Shown here one piece after another: positions 54,676 to 63,500 of a stretch of 64,000 nucleotides of DNA (positions within the stretch are counted from its first letter, which is position 1; the number at the start of each line of letters is the position of its first letter). A model generated the notes under the pieces. It was not told the DNA's origin. It searched no databases and worked only from the letters and a program-made list of their open reading frames with translations. Source of the DNA: Deltaproteobacteria bacterium. GTDB lineage: Bacteria > Desulfobacterota > Desulfarculia > Adiutricales > Adiutricaceae. Location of the stretch: positions 84,003 through 148,002 of the forward strand of contig JAISMF010000106.1 of assembly GCA_031276865.1 (NCBI GenBank), written 5' to 3'. Made by a program: the position numbers and the translations under genes.

Positions 54676-54856
54676 CGGTTGACATTGAATATATCGTTAA
54701 AAGCGGGGCGAGGCGGGAAAAATAGATTTCTCCCTAAAAGCGTTTTTAAAAACGCGGCGTTGTTTCCGGATTGGAAAATTTAAGATATATGCTATATATT
54801 TTTCAAAATTTTTCCATATATAGTAAACAGTTCCGGGTAAAGAATAGCCCCGGTTT

Positions 54857-56287
54857 TCAGATCACCGTGGAAAGCAGATAGGAGCTTCTCAAATTCGCCG
54901 GGGTGGGATTGTTGGACGCCACCCTGGCGGAGGTGTAGCGGGACTCCAAATTTTTCGCGAGCGTCAGGTAGTGGGCGGCGGCGAACACTCCGCTGGTTCC
55001 GACGGTGACAAGGGAGGACGTCTTGAAGGAGGCCTCGAATTTCACGCTCTGGGTGAATTTCGTCTCGATCTTGTTATCCTTATCGACGGAGATGGAAAAC
55101 TCCCTCTCGAAGCCGATGGAAAAAGACACCCCGACGCCTTGCGCGCCAATGAGGCCCGGCCAGGAGGAAATCCCCACCGTCCCGAAGCTGTATTCCACCC
55201 CCAGCTTCTGGGAGGCGACCTTGGTGAAGCGGGCGCCCACCTCATCGTTTTTCTGAATGGTCTTGTTCACCTCCTGGAGGAAGTAGCTTTCGAGAAACTG
55301 ATTGAAAAGGGAGCTTTTAGCGGCGCCTTTAACGGCCGCGCCTAAAACGACGTCCGCCCCGCTTTTTTCCTCCGCCGGAGCCGCGGAAGCGGCGACGTTT
55401 TCATCTTCCCGGAGCAAAATCGAACGCACCTCGTCCACGGCGTCGAAGATGTCGTCGTCCTCTTTGAGGTCCTCCAGGATTTTCGCCGCCTGTTCGCTGG
55501 CCACGGTGGTGGAGAGGTAATTCACGGCCGCGTCTATGACCTCCGCTCCGACCTCTTCTTTGGTGATCACGAAGGCGGCGAGCGCGGCCGCCTTGTTTTT
55601 GGCCTCCTCGTCCGCGAGTTCCCGCCTCGTTATGAACCTGAGGTCGTCGGTGAAAAACTTCTTATCCTCCAGCTCGGCCTTCCCCCGACCGTAATAGACG
55701 TTCATGGCGGAAGCCAGGCTGAGGGAGTCTTCCGCGCCTACCGCTCCTTCGTTTAAGAAGTCGACGAAGCCGTCAAGGTCTTTTAACAGTTTATCGGCGT
55801 TCCCCGACTCTTTTTTGTTCGCCGCCGGAGAACTCATGGCGCTCAAGGCTTTGCTTTTCACCGAGTTAAGGAATTCCGTGACCGCGGAGGCGAGCCTGTC
55901 CTCGCTGAACCCCGTCTCGGTCGAAGTGAGCACCAGGGCCATGAATCTGTTCGCCTCGGCGTACCCGAAGGTCTTTTTAACCTGCTCGGCGGTCTCGGCC
56001 ACGCTTTTGACCAAGGCCTCCTTTTCCTCTTCGGAGCGCTTCTTTTCGTCTTCCAAGAGCTTGTTCGCGACGGTCAAATTTTTCATGAGGCTGTCGGCGA
56101 AGCTCAAGGACAGCTGGCTGGTCTTCTTCTCCTCCGTGACCACCGAGGTGATTTTCGTACCTATGGAGCCGTTCCCTATCTTGAGGGTGGAATGGCTGAT
56201 GGTGTTCTTCAGTCCGATAGCGGGAGAGGCGTAGAGGCTTCTCCCTTTGATGTTGAGTCCGCCGATGGGGATGGAGTAGTTGATCAT
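54857..56287 (-). CDS. Orphan protein with beta-rich C-terminal region
   Basis: I do not recognise this 476-residue protein. It begins MINYSIPIGGLNIKGRSLYAS and has no signal peptide. Residues 60-330 are helical and charged (Lys/Glu/Ala, EDEKKRSEEEKE). Residues about 360-440 change to alternating hydrophobic/polar strands with many Gly and Phe (VGVSFSIGFEREFSISVDKD, then KFTQSVKFEASF), as in beta-hairpin or porin-like sequences. The ATG at 56287 follows AGGAGG; the frame extends 40 codons further upstream across a 19-bp tandem repeat but that part is unlikely to be translated. It has its own promoter and terminator and no functional neighbours. Confidence 0.75.
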   Translation of the reverse strand: MINYSIPIGGLNIKGRSLYASPAIGLKNTISHSTLKIGNGSIGTKITSVVTEEKKTSQLSLSFADSLMKNLTVANKLLEDEKKRSEEEKEALVKSVAETAEQVKKTFGYAEANRFMALVLTSTETGFSEDRLASAVTEFLNSVKSKALSAMSSPAANKKESGNADKLLKDLDGFVDFLNEGAVGAEDSLSLASAMNVYYGRGKAELEDKKFFTDDLRFITRRELADEEAKNKAAALAAFVITKEEVGAEVIDAAVNYLSTTVASEQAAKILEDLKEDDDIFDAVDEVRSILLREDENVAASAAPAEEKSGADVVLGAAVKGAAKSSLFNQFLESYFLQEVNKTIQKNDEVGARFTKVASQKLGVEYSFGTVGISSWPGLIGAQGVGVSFSIGFEREFSISVDKDNKIETKFTQSVKFEASFKTSSLVTVGTSGVFAAAHYLTLAKNLESRYTSARVASNNPTPANLRSSYLLSTVI

Positions 56288-56298
56288 GAGCTTTCCTC

Positions 56299-56336
56299 CT
56301 GGCAGCTGAAAAAAGGGCTGGCAGCTGAAACAAGGG
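56299..56336 (-). repeat. 19-bp tandem repeat before the orphan gene
   Basis: CTGGCAGCTGAAAAAAGGG and CTGGCAGCTGAAACAAGGG (plus-strand reading) lie back to back in the 5' leader, ending next to the Shine-Dalgarno. Confidence 0.85.
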
Positions 56337-56400
56337 TCCGGAAAAGAAGGCTGAAACGAGGGGTTTCCCCACATATTCAGCATCGGCTTTAACGCTTGTA

Positions 56401-56429
56401 ACTTTAACACTTTTATTTCTAATTTGCAA
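56401..56429 (-). promoter_or_regulatory. Promoter candidate for the orphan gene
   Basis: On the minus strand TTGCAA, 17-bp spacer, TAAAGT, in a strongly AT-rich island. The leader is about 105 nt. Confidence 0.45.
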
Positions 56430-56847
56430 TATTATTTTAAATTAACACAATAAACTAATTATTTTAGAAATCATTTTAATTTATTTATATTTCGCCGCGA
56501 TTCCTTCCGCGTCCGTTTCTTAAGCCGCTCTGACGGACGGGTCAGCTTCGGCTCCGCCACGCGCGAGACAAAGCTCGGGCTTTTTTTGGAAAAGTCGGTA
56601 AGCTTTGGGGAAAACATCCGATAATCAAGGAAAAATTCACACCGGCGGTTTTTTTTACAATCCGTCGGAGGTTTTCCTCCCTCCCGCGCGTGGAGTCCTC
56701 CCGGAGCTTTTCCTCGGGAAAGCCGGGGCGGAATCGATGGATTCGTGGGGGGAAGAGTTAAACCGGCGAAAGAACGCTCGACTTTCTTCTACAGGCCTGA
56801 TGGAACATCCTGAAAGCCGCCCTTGAGAAAAACATTCAGCCGGAATG

Positions 56848-56976
56848 GATTTTTTTGATTTGAATCAAAAAATCGGGCTAATATTTTTTAATTTTTTTAA
56901 AAAAATTTTTTTTCGGGCCGAAAAAAATTTTTTCCTAGGCTTATTTTTTTTCAAATCATACTACATATAGTAGTAT
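56848..56976. promoter_or_regulatory. AT-rich segment with three dyads
   Basis: TTTTTTGATT/AATCAAAAAA around 56851-56872, an A/T-run stem closed by CGG-GCC-G around 56895-56935, and ATACTAC-ATATA-GTAGTAT at 56958-56976. The last looks like an operator; the second like a transcription stop. Confidence 0.45.
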
Positions 56977-57897
56977 ATTTGCAAAGCCGATCCGGAAACC
57001 AGCTCCGTTTCCCAGCCCGAAAAAAAAATTAAGAGAAGACCCGCCAGCGAAAACCGCGAAACCGCCCTAAGGAGAAATAGAAAAACGGAAAAAAGGGAAA
57101 CCGCCAGAACTAACAAATTCACGCTCCGCGGAGCTTTAACTTCATTATCTCCAACGCGCGAACGTTAGACGATTTCACCTAATTTCCGCTTTGACGCGAT
57201 TCAAAAAAACTCCCGGCGCTAGTGAAAAGATTCACTTTGAAATGCGAAAAACATCCCGCTTCCCGCCCGGAAACAATCGGCTTTCACGTTTCCGGAGACG
57301 CTTTATCGCCAAAAAACCAGGCCGCTGGCGGGCTATAAATTAAACGGACAAACAACGGCGATCTGAAACTTTCCTAGCCGACCTAGGATACCTTGCGGGG
57401 GCCGTTTTTAAGCGTCCATTCTTTTACGGCGGATTATTCCAAATCTTTTGAGTTCCGTTTTAAACGTCCGCCCTCTTTAAAACCAAGATTTAATCATCTC
57501 CCGGAAAACCGACGGCGCGTTGAAAAAACGCCTTCACATATTTTCCCCGCCGCCTCGGCGGAGATATCGCGCCCCTCCAAAAAAAAAGCCTCCGGAGAAG
57601 CGTTTCCAACGTTTCCACGGAGGGCGGGGCGGCGGACTGCGAAAGTTTAGACGGAAAACCTCAAACTTCACCGTGGAACAGCGCGGTTTCAAAGAGAGGC
57701 CGCAACGAGTATTTTTGGGGAGGCGTCCCAAAAACCGGTTTTCCGGGGAAGCAGTTTTTTTCCGGGAGGAAATTTCCCGGGAAGTAAAATTTTTTATCGA
57801 AAGATATTTTTAGAGGAAAACGTTTTCCGGAGAAAACTGTAGGGGGGAAACGAAATAAACTGAAAAAACGGGCCCCGCGCGTGTAAAAAAACCGCCG

Positions 57898-59775
57898 CTA
57901 AAGCCGCGTCAGCCGCCATTTTTTCACGTAGACCGCCAGAGCCGAAAGGGAGGCCGGGGTAACCCCTCTCAACCTTCCCGCCTGGCCGATGGTGTCCGGT
58001 TTAGCGCGGCTTAAGGCGTCCACCGCTTCGCGGGTGAGACCGGGGACGCTTTTAAAATCCACGCCGTCCGGAATTCTGCTGCTCTCCTGGCGGCGCAGAC
58101 GCTCTATCTCCCGGCGCTGGTGCTCCAGATAGCCTTCGAACTTCACCTCCGTCTCCAAGGTGCGCGAGGCGTCGGTGGAGATCTCCGCCAGCTGGGGGAT
58201 GGACGCTTCCAGGTGTTTAATCCCGACTCCCGGTCGCCGTAAAAAATCGGAGGCGTAGACGGGCTCCTGGAGGATGAAATCCTTCTCCGGCGAATCGTCC
58301 CTCCTCATGGCCCAAGCCTTCTCCGGCGTGATTTTAACGCCGGCGAGAAGCTCCTTTCCCTTGGCGATGGCGAGCTCTTTGGCTTTGAGCAGTTCGGAGC
58401 GGGTTTTATCCAGAAGGCCGATTTTTTCGGCCAGGGGGGAAAGCCTTAAATCGGCGTTGTCCTCCCTGAGGCACAGGCGCCATTCCGCCCGGCTGGAAAA
58501 CATGCGGTAGGGCTCGGAGACGCCGAAAACGGTCAGATCGTCCAGCATCACGCCTATCAGGGCCTGATCCCTTCCCAGAAAGAAAGGCTCCCTCCCCGAG
58601 GCTCTGAGCGCCGCCGACACCCCCGCCCAGATCCCCTGGGCTCCGGCCTCCTCGTAGCCGCTGGTTCCGTTTATCTGACCGGCCAGGAAAAGCCCCTTCA
58701 CGAGCTTGGACTCCAAACTGGGTTCCAAATCCCTGGGATCCGAGACGTCGTACTCGATGGCGTAGCCCGGACGGGCGATCACGGCCCGCTCCAGACCTTT
58801 GATGGTGTTTATGGCCCGCTGCTGCGCCGCCGGAGGCAGACCCGTGGGCAAACCGCTGGGATAAAACAGATCCGGACCGTCCGGCTCCAGAAAGACCTGG
58901 TGGCGCTCCCGGTCGGGATAGGCCACTATCTTGTCCTCCAGCGAGGGGCAATAGCGGGGACCCGCGGATACGCGGTCCTTTTCGGCGAATATTATGGATC
59001 CGGAGAGGTTCTCCCGGACTATTTCATGGGTTTGGGGATTGGTCCAGGTGAGATGGCAGGATACCAGGTTGCGGGGGCCGCCGCTTAAAACCGAAAAGGG
59101 TCTGGCCCCGGGATCCCCGGGCTGCTCCAAAAGGCCGCTCACGTCCACGGTGGAGGCCATGATCCTGGGAGCGGTGCTCGTGGAAAGCCTGCCCAATCTG
59201 TGCCCCAGGGATTCCAGGGAGCTTTTGAGATAAAGGGCGGGAGGCTCGCCCACCCTCCCCCCGGGCGTGGATTCGAGCCCGTGGTAGACCCGGCCGTTCC
59301 AGAAGGTGCCGCCGGTTAAAACCAGGGCCCCGCAGGCGAAAACGCGTCCGTCTCGAAGTTTCAAGCCCGAGATCTTCCCGTTAAGCGCCTTAACCTCCTC
59401 CGCCTCGCCTTGGAGGATGCTCAGATTCTCCTGGCGCCGGGCGAAATCCTTGGCCAGATGGCTGTAACGGGCCCTGTCCACCAGATTCCTGGTGGCCCGG
59501 GCCGCCGGTCCCTTGCTTTCGCCTAAGATACGGCACTGGATAGCGGACTGATCCGCGCCCTGGGAGGCGTAGCCTCCCAGGGCGTCTATTTCGCAGAGCA
59601 GCCCGCCCTTGGCCGGTCCGCCGAAGGCGGGATTGCAAGACAAAACCCCTATGGTGTCCGTGTTCATGGTCACCAGAAGGGTTTCACAGCCCATACGGGC
59701 GGCGGCGAGGGAGGCCTCCAGGCCGGCGTGTCCCCCCCCCACCACTATGACTTCGTAAGAAAGCGTGCGACTCAC
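57898..59775 (-). CDS. mnmG: tRNA uridine-5-carboxymethylaminomethyl modification enzyme MnmG (GidA)
   Basis: With MnmE it installs the cmnm5/nm5 group at U34 of several tRNAs, using FAD. The 625-residue length is normal. VIVVGGGHAGLEASLAAARMG is the FAD-binding start, SCNPAFGGPAKG and DQSAIQCRILG follow, then GTFWNG and the signature AGQINGTSGYEEAGAQG. The C-terminal helical domain is complete. The GTG start follows GGAG with almost no spacing, which is unusual; no better start exists before the FAD motif. rsmG and par genes, common neighbours, are absent. It lies 38 nt after the small exported protein gene and is probably cotranscribed with it. Confidence 0.95.
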   Translation of the reverse strand: MSRTLSYEVIVVGGGHAGLEASLAAARMGCETLLVTMNTDTIGVLSCNPAFGGPAKGGLLCEIDALGGYASQGADQSAIQCRILGESKGPAARATRNLVDRARYSHLAKDFARRQENLSILQGEAEEVKALNGKISGLKLRDGRVFACGALVLTGGTFWNGRVYHGLESTPGGRVGEPPALYLKSSLESLGHRLGRLSTSTAPRIMASTVDVSGLLEQPGDPGARPFSVLSGGPRNLVSCHLTWTNPQTHEIVRENLSGSIIFAEKDRVSAGPRYCPSLEDKIVAYPDRERHQVFLEPDGPDLFYPSGLPTGLPPAAQQRAINTIKGLERAVIARPGYAIEYDVSDPRDLEPSLESKLVKGLFLAGQINGTSGYEEAGAQGIWAGVSAALRASGREPFFLGRDQALIGVMLDDLTVFGVSEPYRMFSSRAEWRLCLREDNADLRLSPLAEKIGLLDKTRSELLKAKELAIAKGKELLAGVKITPEKAWAMRRDDSPEKDFILQEPVYASDFLRRPGVGIKHLEASIPQLAEISTDASRTLETEVKFEGYLEHQRREIERLRRQESSRIPDGVDFKSVPGLTREAVDALSRAKPDTIGQAGRLRGVTPASLSALAVYVKKWRLTRL

Positions 59776-59812
59776 CTCCGGGAAAATTTGCCGGTAAAAC
59801 CCGTATCCCGCC

Positions 59813-60397
59813 TTAATCCGGCGGATAGACTCCGGGATAGTAGGGTCCGGGATAGGGATTTATCCGACGGCCCTTCAAATCCCTGCGATCCATCCGGCGG
59901 TTGGCCCGGTTGGCCAGGGTGGCCTCGCTTTCCCGCAAGGGCACGGGTCCGCCCCGGGGTTTGGCCATCTTGAGGGTGCCCATCCTCCCGCGGCGGGGGT
60001 TGGGCACCGTCTCGCGCACGGAATTATCCACGCCCACCGGCACGTTAGTAATACCATAATTGTGGATCTTCCGCCAGTAAATCGCCGCCTGCTTGACGGC
60101 CTTGTCCTGCTCCGGAGTGTTCCCCCTCACCGCCATGTAGGCCAAAAATATCACCTCGGCCGTATCCTGGTTTCTGAGATGCAGGCGGTAAAACTGGTAA
60201 CCGGTGTTCCAGATGGTCTGATACGTGGCGTCGCGGGCGAGCTTTCTCTCCAGATCGGCCCTGACCTCCTCCACCGTCAGAGGGCGCAGGGGATTCACCA
60301 GCTGGGCCGAGGCCCGGGCGGGAAAAAGGTAAAGGGCCGCCATGCCGATGAAAAACGGAAGGACGGCGCTTAAAAACGCGGAAAATGATCTTTTCAT
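59813..60397 (-). CDS. Small exported protein of unknown function
   Basis: The 194-residue protein has a Sec-type signal peptide (KRSF, hydrophobic FLSAVLPFFIGMAALYLF, cleavage after ARASA). The mature part starts QLVNPLRPLTVEEV, has a helical middle resembling short TPR-like helices (TIWNTGYQFYRLHLRNQDTAEVIFLAYMAV) and ends in a basic Arg/Pro/Tyr tail (NPYPGPYYPGVYPPD). No family is recognised. The ATG at 60397 is chosen because it begins the signal peptide; GGAGG lies about 15 nt upstream, farther than usual. It lies between the acidic repeat gene and mnmG on the same strand. Confidence 0.7.
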   Translation of the reverse strand: MKRSFSAFLSAVLPFFIGMAALYLFPARASAQLVNPLRPLTVEEVRADLERKLARDATYQTIWNTGYQFYRLHLRNQDTAEVIFLAYMAVRGNTPEQDKAVKQAAIYWRKIHNYGITNVPVGVDNSVRETVPNPRRGRMGTLKMAKPRGGPVPLRESEATLANRANRRMDRRDLKGRRINPYPGPYYPGVYPPD

Positions 60398-60503
60398 AAG
60401 AAATCGTTCGCTAACACCTCCGCGCTCCGGATGCCGGTTGGGCGCGCGGTTGAAAAACGGATCCCTTCCGCTAGGTAAAAGCGGCGCATTTCCCAACCGC
60501 CCC

Positions 60504-63500
60504 TCACCTGGGGGGTCTGGGGACGGGGATCATGGGTTTGGCTCGGAAGGTCGGAGGATTGTTGATATCCAAAAGATCCAGATCCAAATCGTCGTCCGCG
60601 GCGAGCTCCCCGTACTCCCCTTGAGCTATGGTGAGGCCGTCGTCCTTGTCGTCTAAATAATTTACTATGACCGCGGTGGAGGACTCGGCCCGGATCTTCG
60701 CGCCCCTGGCCCCTTCCGGGTAGGGCGACTGCAGCTCGCCCTTCTCCCCCAGCTTTTCAAAGGGCGGAGTCTCCCGCCCCTCGGCGCCCTCCACGGAAGC
60801 GGCGTCCGCTCCGGCGTAATCGCTTCCGGCCTCCAGAAAGTCGCTTCGATCCGGCGGTTCGTAATCCAAGGTGTCCTCATGCGAGGGGAGGGTTCCGGTC
60901 TTTTCCGGAACCGCTCCGAGGGAAGGGGCGTTTCCGTCCGCCGCCGGGGGTGTCGCCGCCGCTTCTTCGAGATCGCTTTCCAGATCGGCTTCCGGAGGGA
61001 GTTTGGCCAAAGAGGCGTCGGGTTGGAAATGAGCCTCCTCCGAACCCTCCGCCTGGGAAACGGCTCCGGCCGGCGACTGGGCGGCGTTTTCAAGCGCCGG
61101 CGAGCTCTCCTCCTCTACGTCCTCCTCTTTTCCGGAACTTCCAAAGTCCAGACCTTCCGCCGGAGCGGCCGCCGCGGTTCCGGCCTCTTCCGGAACGGAC
61201 CGCTCCTGGACGCCGGCGCTTTCCTCTTCCGGCTGAGCCTCGATAGAGACGCTCTCCAGCGGGGGCTCCTCCGGAGACGCCGCCGAAGAGTCTTCATCCG
61301 CGGCTATGGAAGGGGTTTCCGGGGTTTCATGGTTTTCGGGGATTTCAGGATTTTCCGGGATTTCATGGCTTCCAGGACTTTCCGGACTTTCCAGGTTTTC
61401 AAAACTTTCCGGGTTTTCAGAGCTTTCCGGGTTTTCAGAGCTTTCCTGGGTAACCGTATTTTCAGCGGAAGCCTGAATTTCAAAGTTTTCCGGCGTTCCG
61501 GAAGACTCCGGACTTAAGGAGGCTTCATCCGCCTTAGCGGATTCGGGAATTATAGAGACGGCTTCCGCCTCTAGAGATTCCGAAGCCGCGGAAGTTTCCG
61601 GTGTTTCGGCGGCGGCTTGAATTCCAGATAATTCCGGAGTTTCGGATAATTCCGGAGTTTCGGATGTTTCCGGAGTTTCAGCGGAAGATTGTATTTCAAA
61701 CGTTTCCGGCGTTCCGGAAGACTCCGGAGTTTCGATGGAGGGCTCGGTTTCAAGAGAATCCGGCGTCTGGGAGGAATCCGCCAGGGCGGAATCCTGAATT
61801 TCAGCGGACGCCGGCGTTTCAAGGCTTTCCGAGATCAAAGTGGCGGCGGCCTTCTCCACGGAGAACTCGGGTTCCGGTTCGCCGCTGTCTAAAAACGGAT
61901 CGCCCTCCGCCACGGGCTCCTCCGCCTCGATGCTTTCCACCTCGGGGATCTCGGGGGCGGTTGAGGCCGGCTCGGAAGGAGCCAGGGAGGCTTCGGCCGC
62001 GCTTTTGGACGCGCTTTCCACCTGAAAATCGGAAACCTCCTCTTCCCGGGCCGCCGTCTCCGCCGGACCGCTTCCGGAAATATCCTCTTCCGCCGAAACG
62101 GCGCTTTCCGCGGGAATTTCGGGAGCCTCCACGGAGGCCTCTTCCGCCGCCGCCTCCGCGGCCGAGCTTTCCACGCGGAAGTCTCCGGCGGGGGGGGCGG
62201 CGTCCCCGGCGTCCGTCTTCAAGAAAGACGCTTCCTCCGGATTAAGAATATCATCCGGAGAAGCCTCATCGCTTTCTTCCGCCAAGGCCGCTTTTTCCGG
62301 CTCCGAAAAAGCCTCCAGGGGAGAGTCGCTTTCAGGCGGGATTTCCGGAGATGGGGCGTCCTCCCCTTCTTTCTCCGGGGCCTCTTCCCCGGCTTCCAAA
62401 GACCAAGCGGGAGCGGCGCTCCCGCCGCTCTCCGCCGTCCGTGGAGATTGAGTTTCCTCCTCCCGGCTCTCCTCGAGATGAGCTCCATCCTCGAGATGAG
62501 TTCCCTCCTCGAGAAGAGTTCCAGTCTCGGAAAGAGTTTCATCCTCCAGGGAAGAATCTTCCGGGGAATCTTCAGCGGAAAGGGCCCCTTCCCCGGCATC
62601 CTCCTCCGGAAGCTCCCCAAGGTCCCCCGCGAGCGCCCCCCCGCTCTCCACGGTGAAGCCGCCGGACTCCCGTGAGGGAGCGGAGGCTTCCAGGGAGCGG
62701 GCGAGATCGCTTAGCGGGTCGTCCTCGAGCGCGCCGGGGGCCTTTTCGCCGCCGTTATTCTCCCGCTCTCCCAGCTCCTCCATCCGGGCCAGTCCGGCCA
62801 TGGCCTCGGCCACGGGATCGTCTTCGGCTCCGGCGTCCTTCCAGGCGTCGTCCCTTCCGTTCAAATCCAAAGAGGGGATGCCGCTATCCTCGGGATTTTC
62901 CGGCACCTCCACCACTTTGATATTCTTCTCGTACTCCCTGGCCTTCTCCAAGAGCTCCAGAAACGACTCCTCCGCTCCGGAAGAGTCGGCGACGGCCTCG
63001 GCCTCCTCCATCTCCTGCACGTCGTTCTGGGTGTCGGGGATGCTCTCCTCCAAGATCCTTCCCAGCTCGGCCGCGGATACCGCTTCGCCCGGCTCCACCG
63101 GATCCTTTCCGGCGAGGGCCAGAAGCTCGTTGGCCTTTTCCACGGCCCGCGGATCCGGATCCTTTTCCAAGTCGGAGTCCCCCGGGGAGCTTTCATCCTC
63201 CGCCGGACCGCCTGAGCGGAGCCCGGCGTCGGGAGACGCCAGCTCTTTAAGAGACTCGGGGCTGCCGTCCGTATCCTCTAGGCGCCCGCCGCCGGATCCG
63301 AGTATCTCCAGCATGTCGTTATGGGAATCCAGGAGGTTTTCGGCCTTCCGGAAGGCCTGCTCCGGGTTAAGGGGGGGGAGGGAAATCAGGCCCGCGGGGA
63401 TGCTCTCCCGCACGTCCACCGGCGGCTGGCCTAGTCCTTCCAGGAGGGCGTTGGCCTCGGCTATGGTCTTCTCGTCGAAGTCGTAGCCGGCGGCTGAACC

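Larger units (their letters stand above)
54487..54856. other. Spacer with promoter and terminator
   Basis: Contains the transposase-fragment promoter (54524-54552) and the terminator of the orphan gene (54635-54675). The part at 54770-54830 is very AT-rich. Confidence 0.6.
56288..57897. other. 1.6-kb spacer between the orphan gene and mnmG
   Basis: No gene is supported. The segment 56848-56990 is extremely AT-rich and carries three dyads. The rest is a mix of AT- and GC-rich sequence with no recognisable RNA. mnmG often lies near oriC, but I see no cluster of DnaA boxes. Confidence 0.5.

Noticed and set aside
56288..57897. Replication origin next to mnmG
   Set aside because: The region is AT-rich and mnmG often flanks oriC, but I found no cluster of DnaA boxes and no dnaA, rsmG or par genes nearby.
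62653..63486. 277-codon plus-strand Ser/Pro-rich frame
   Set aside because: Antisense to the acidic repeat gene; composition mirrors that gene.
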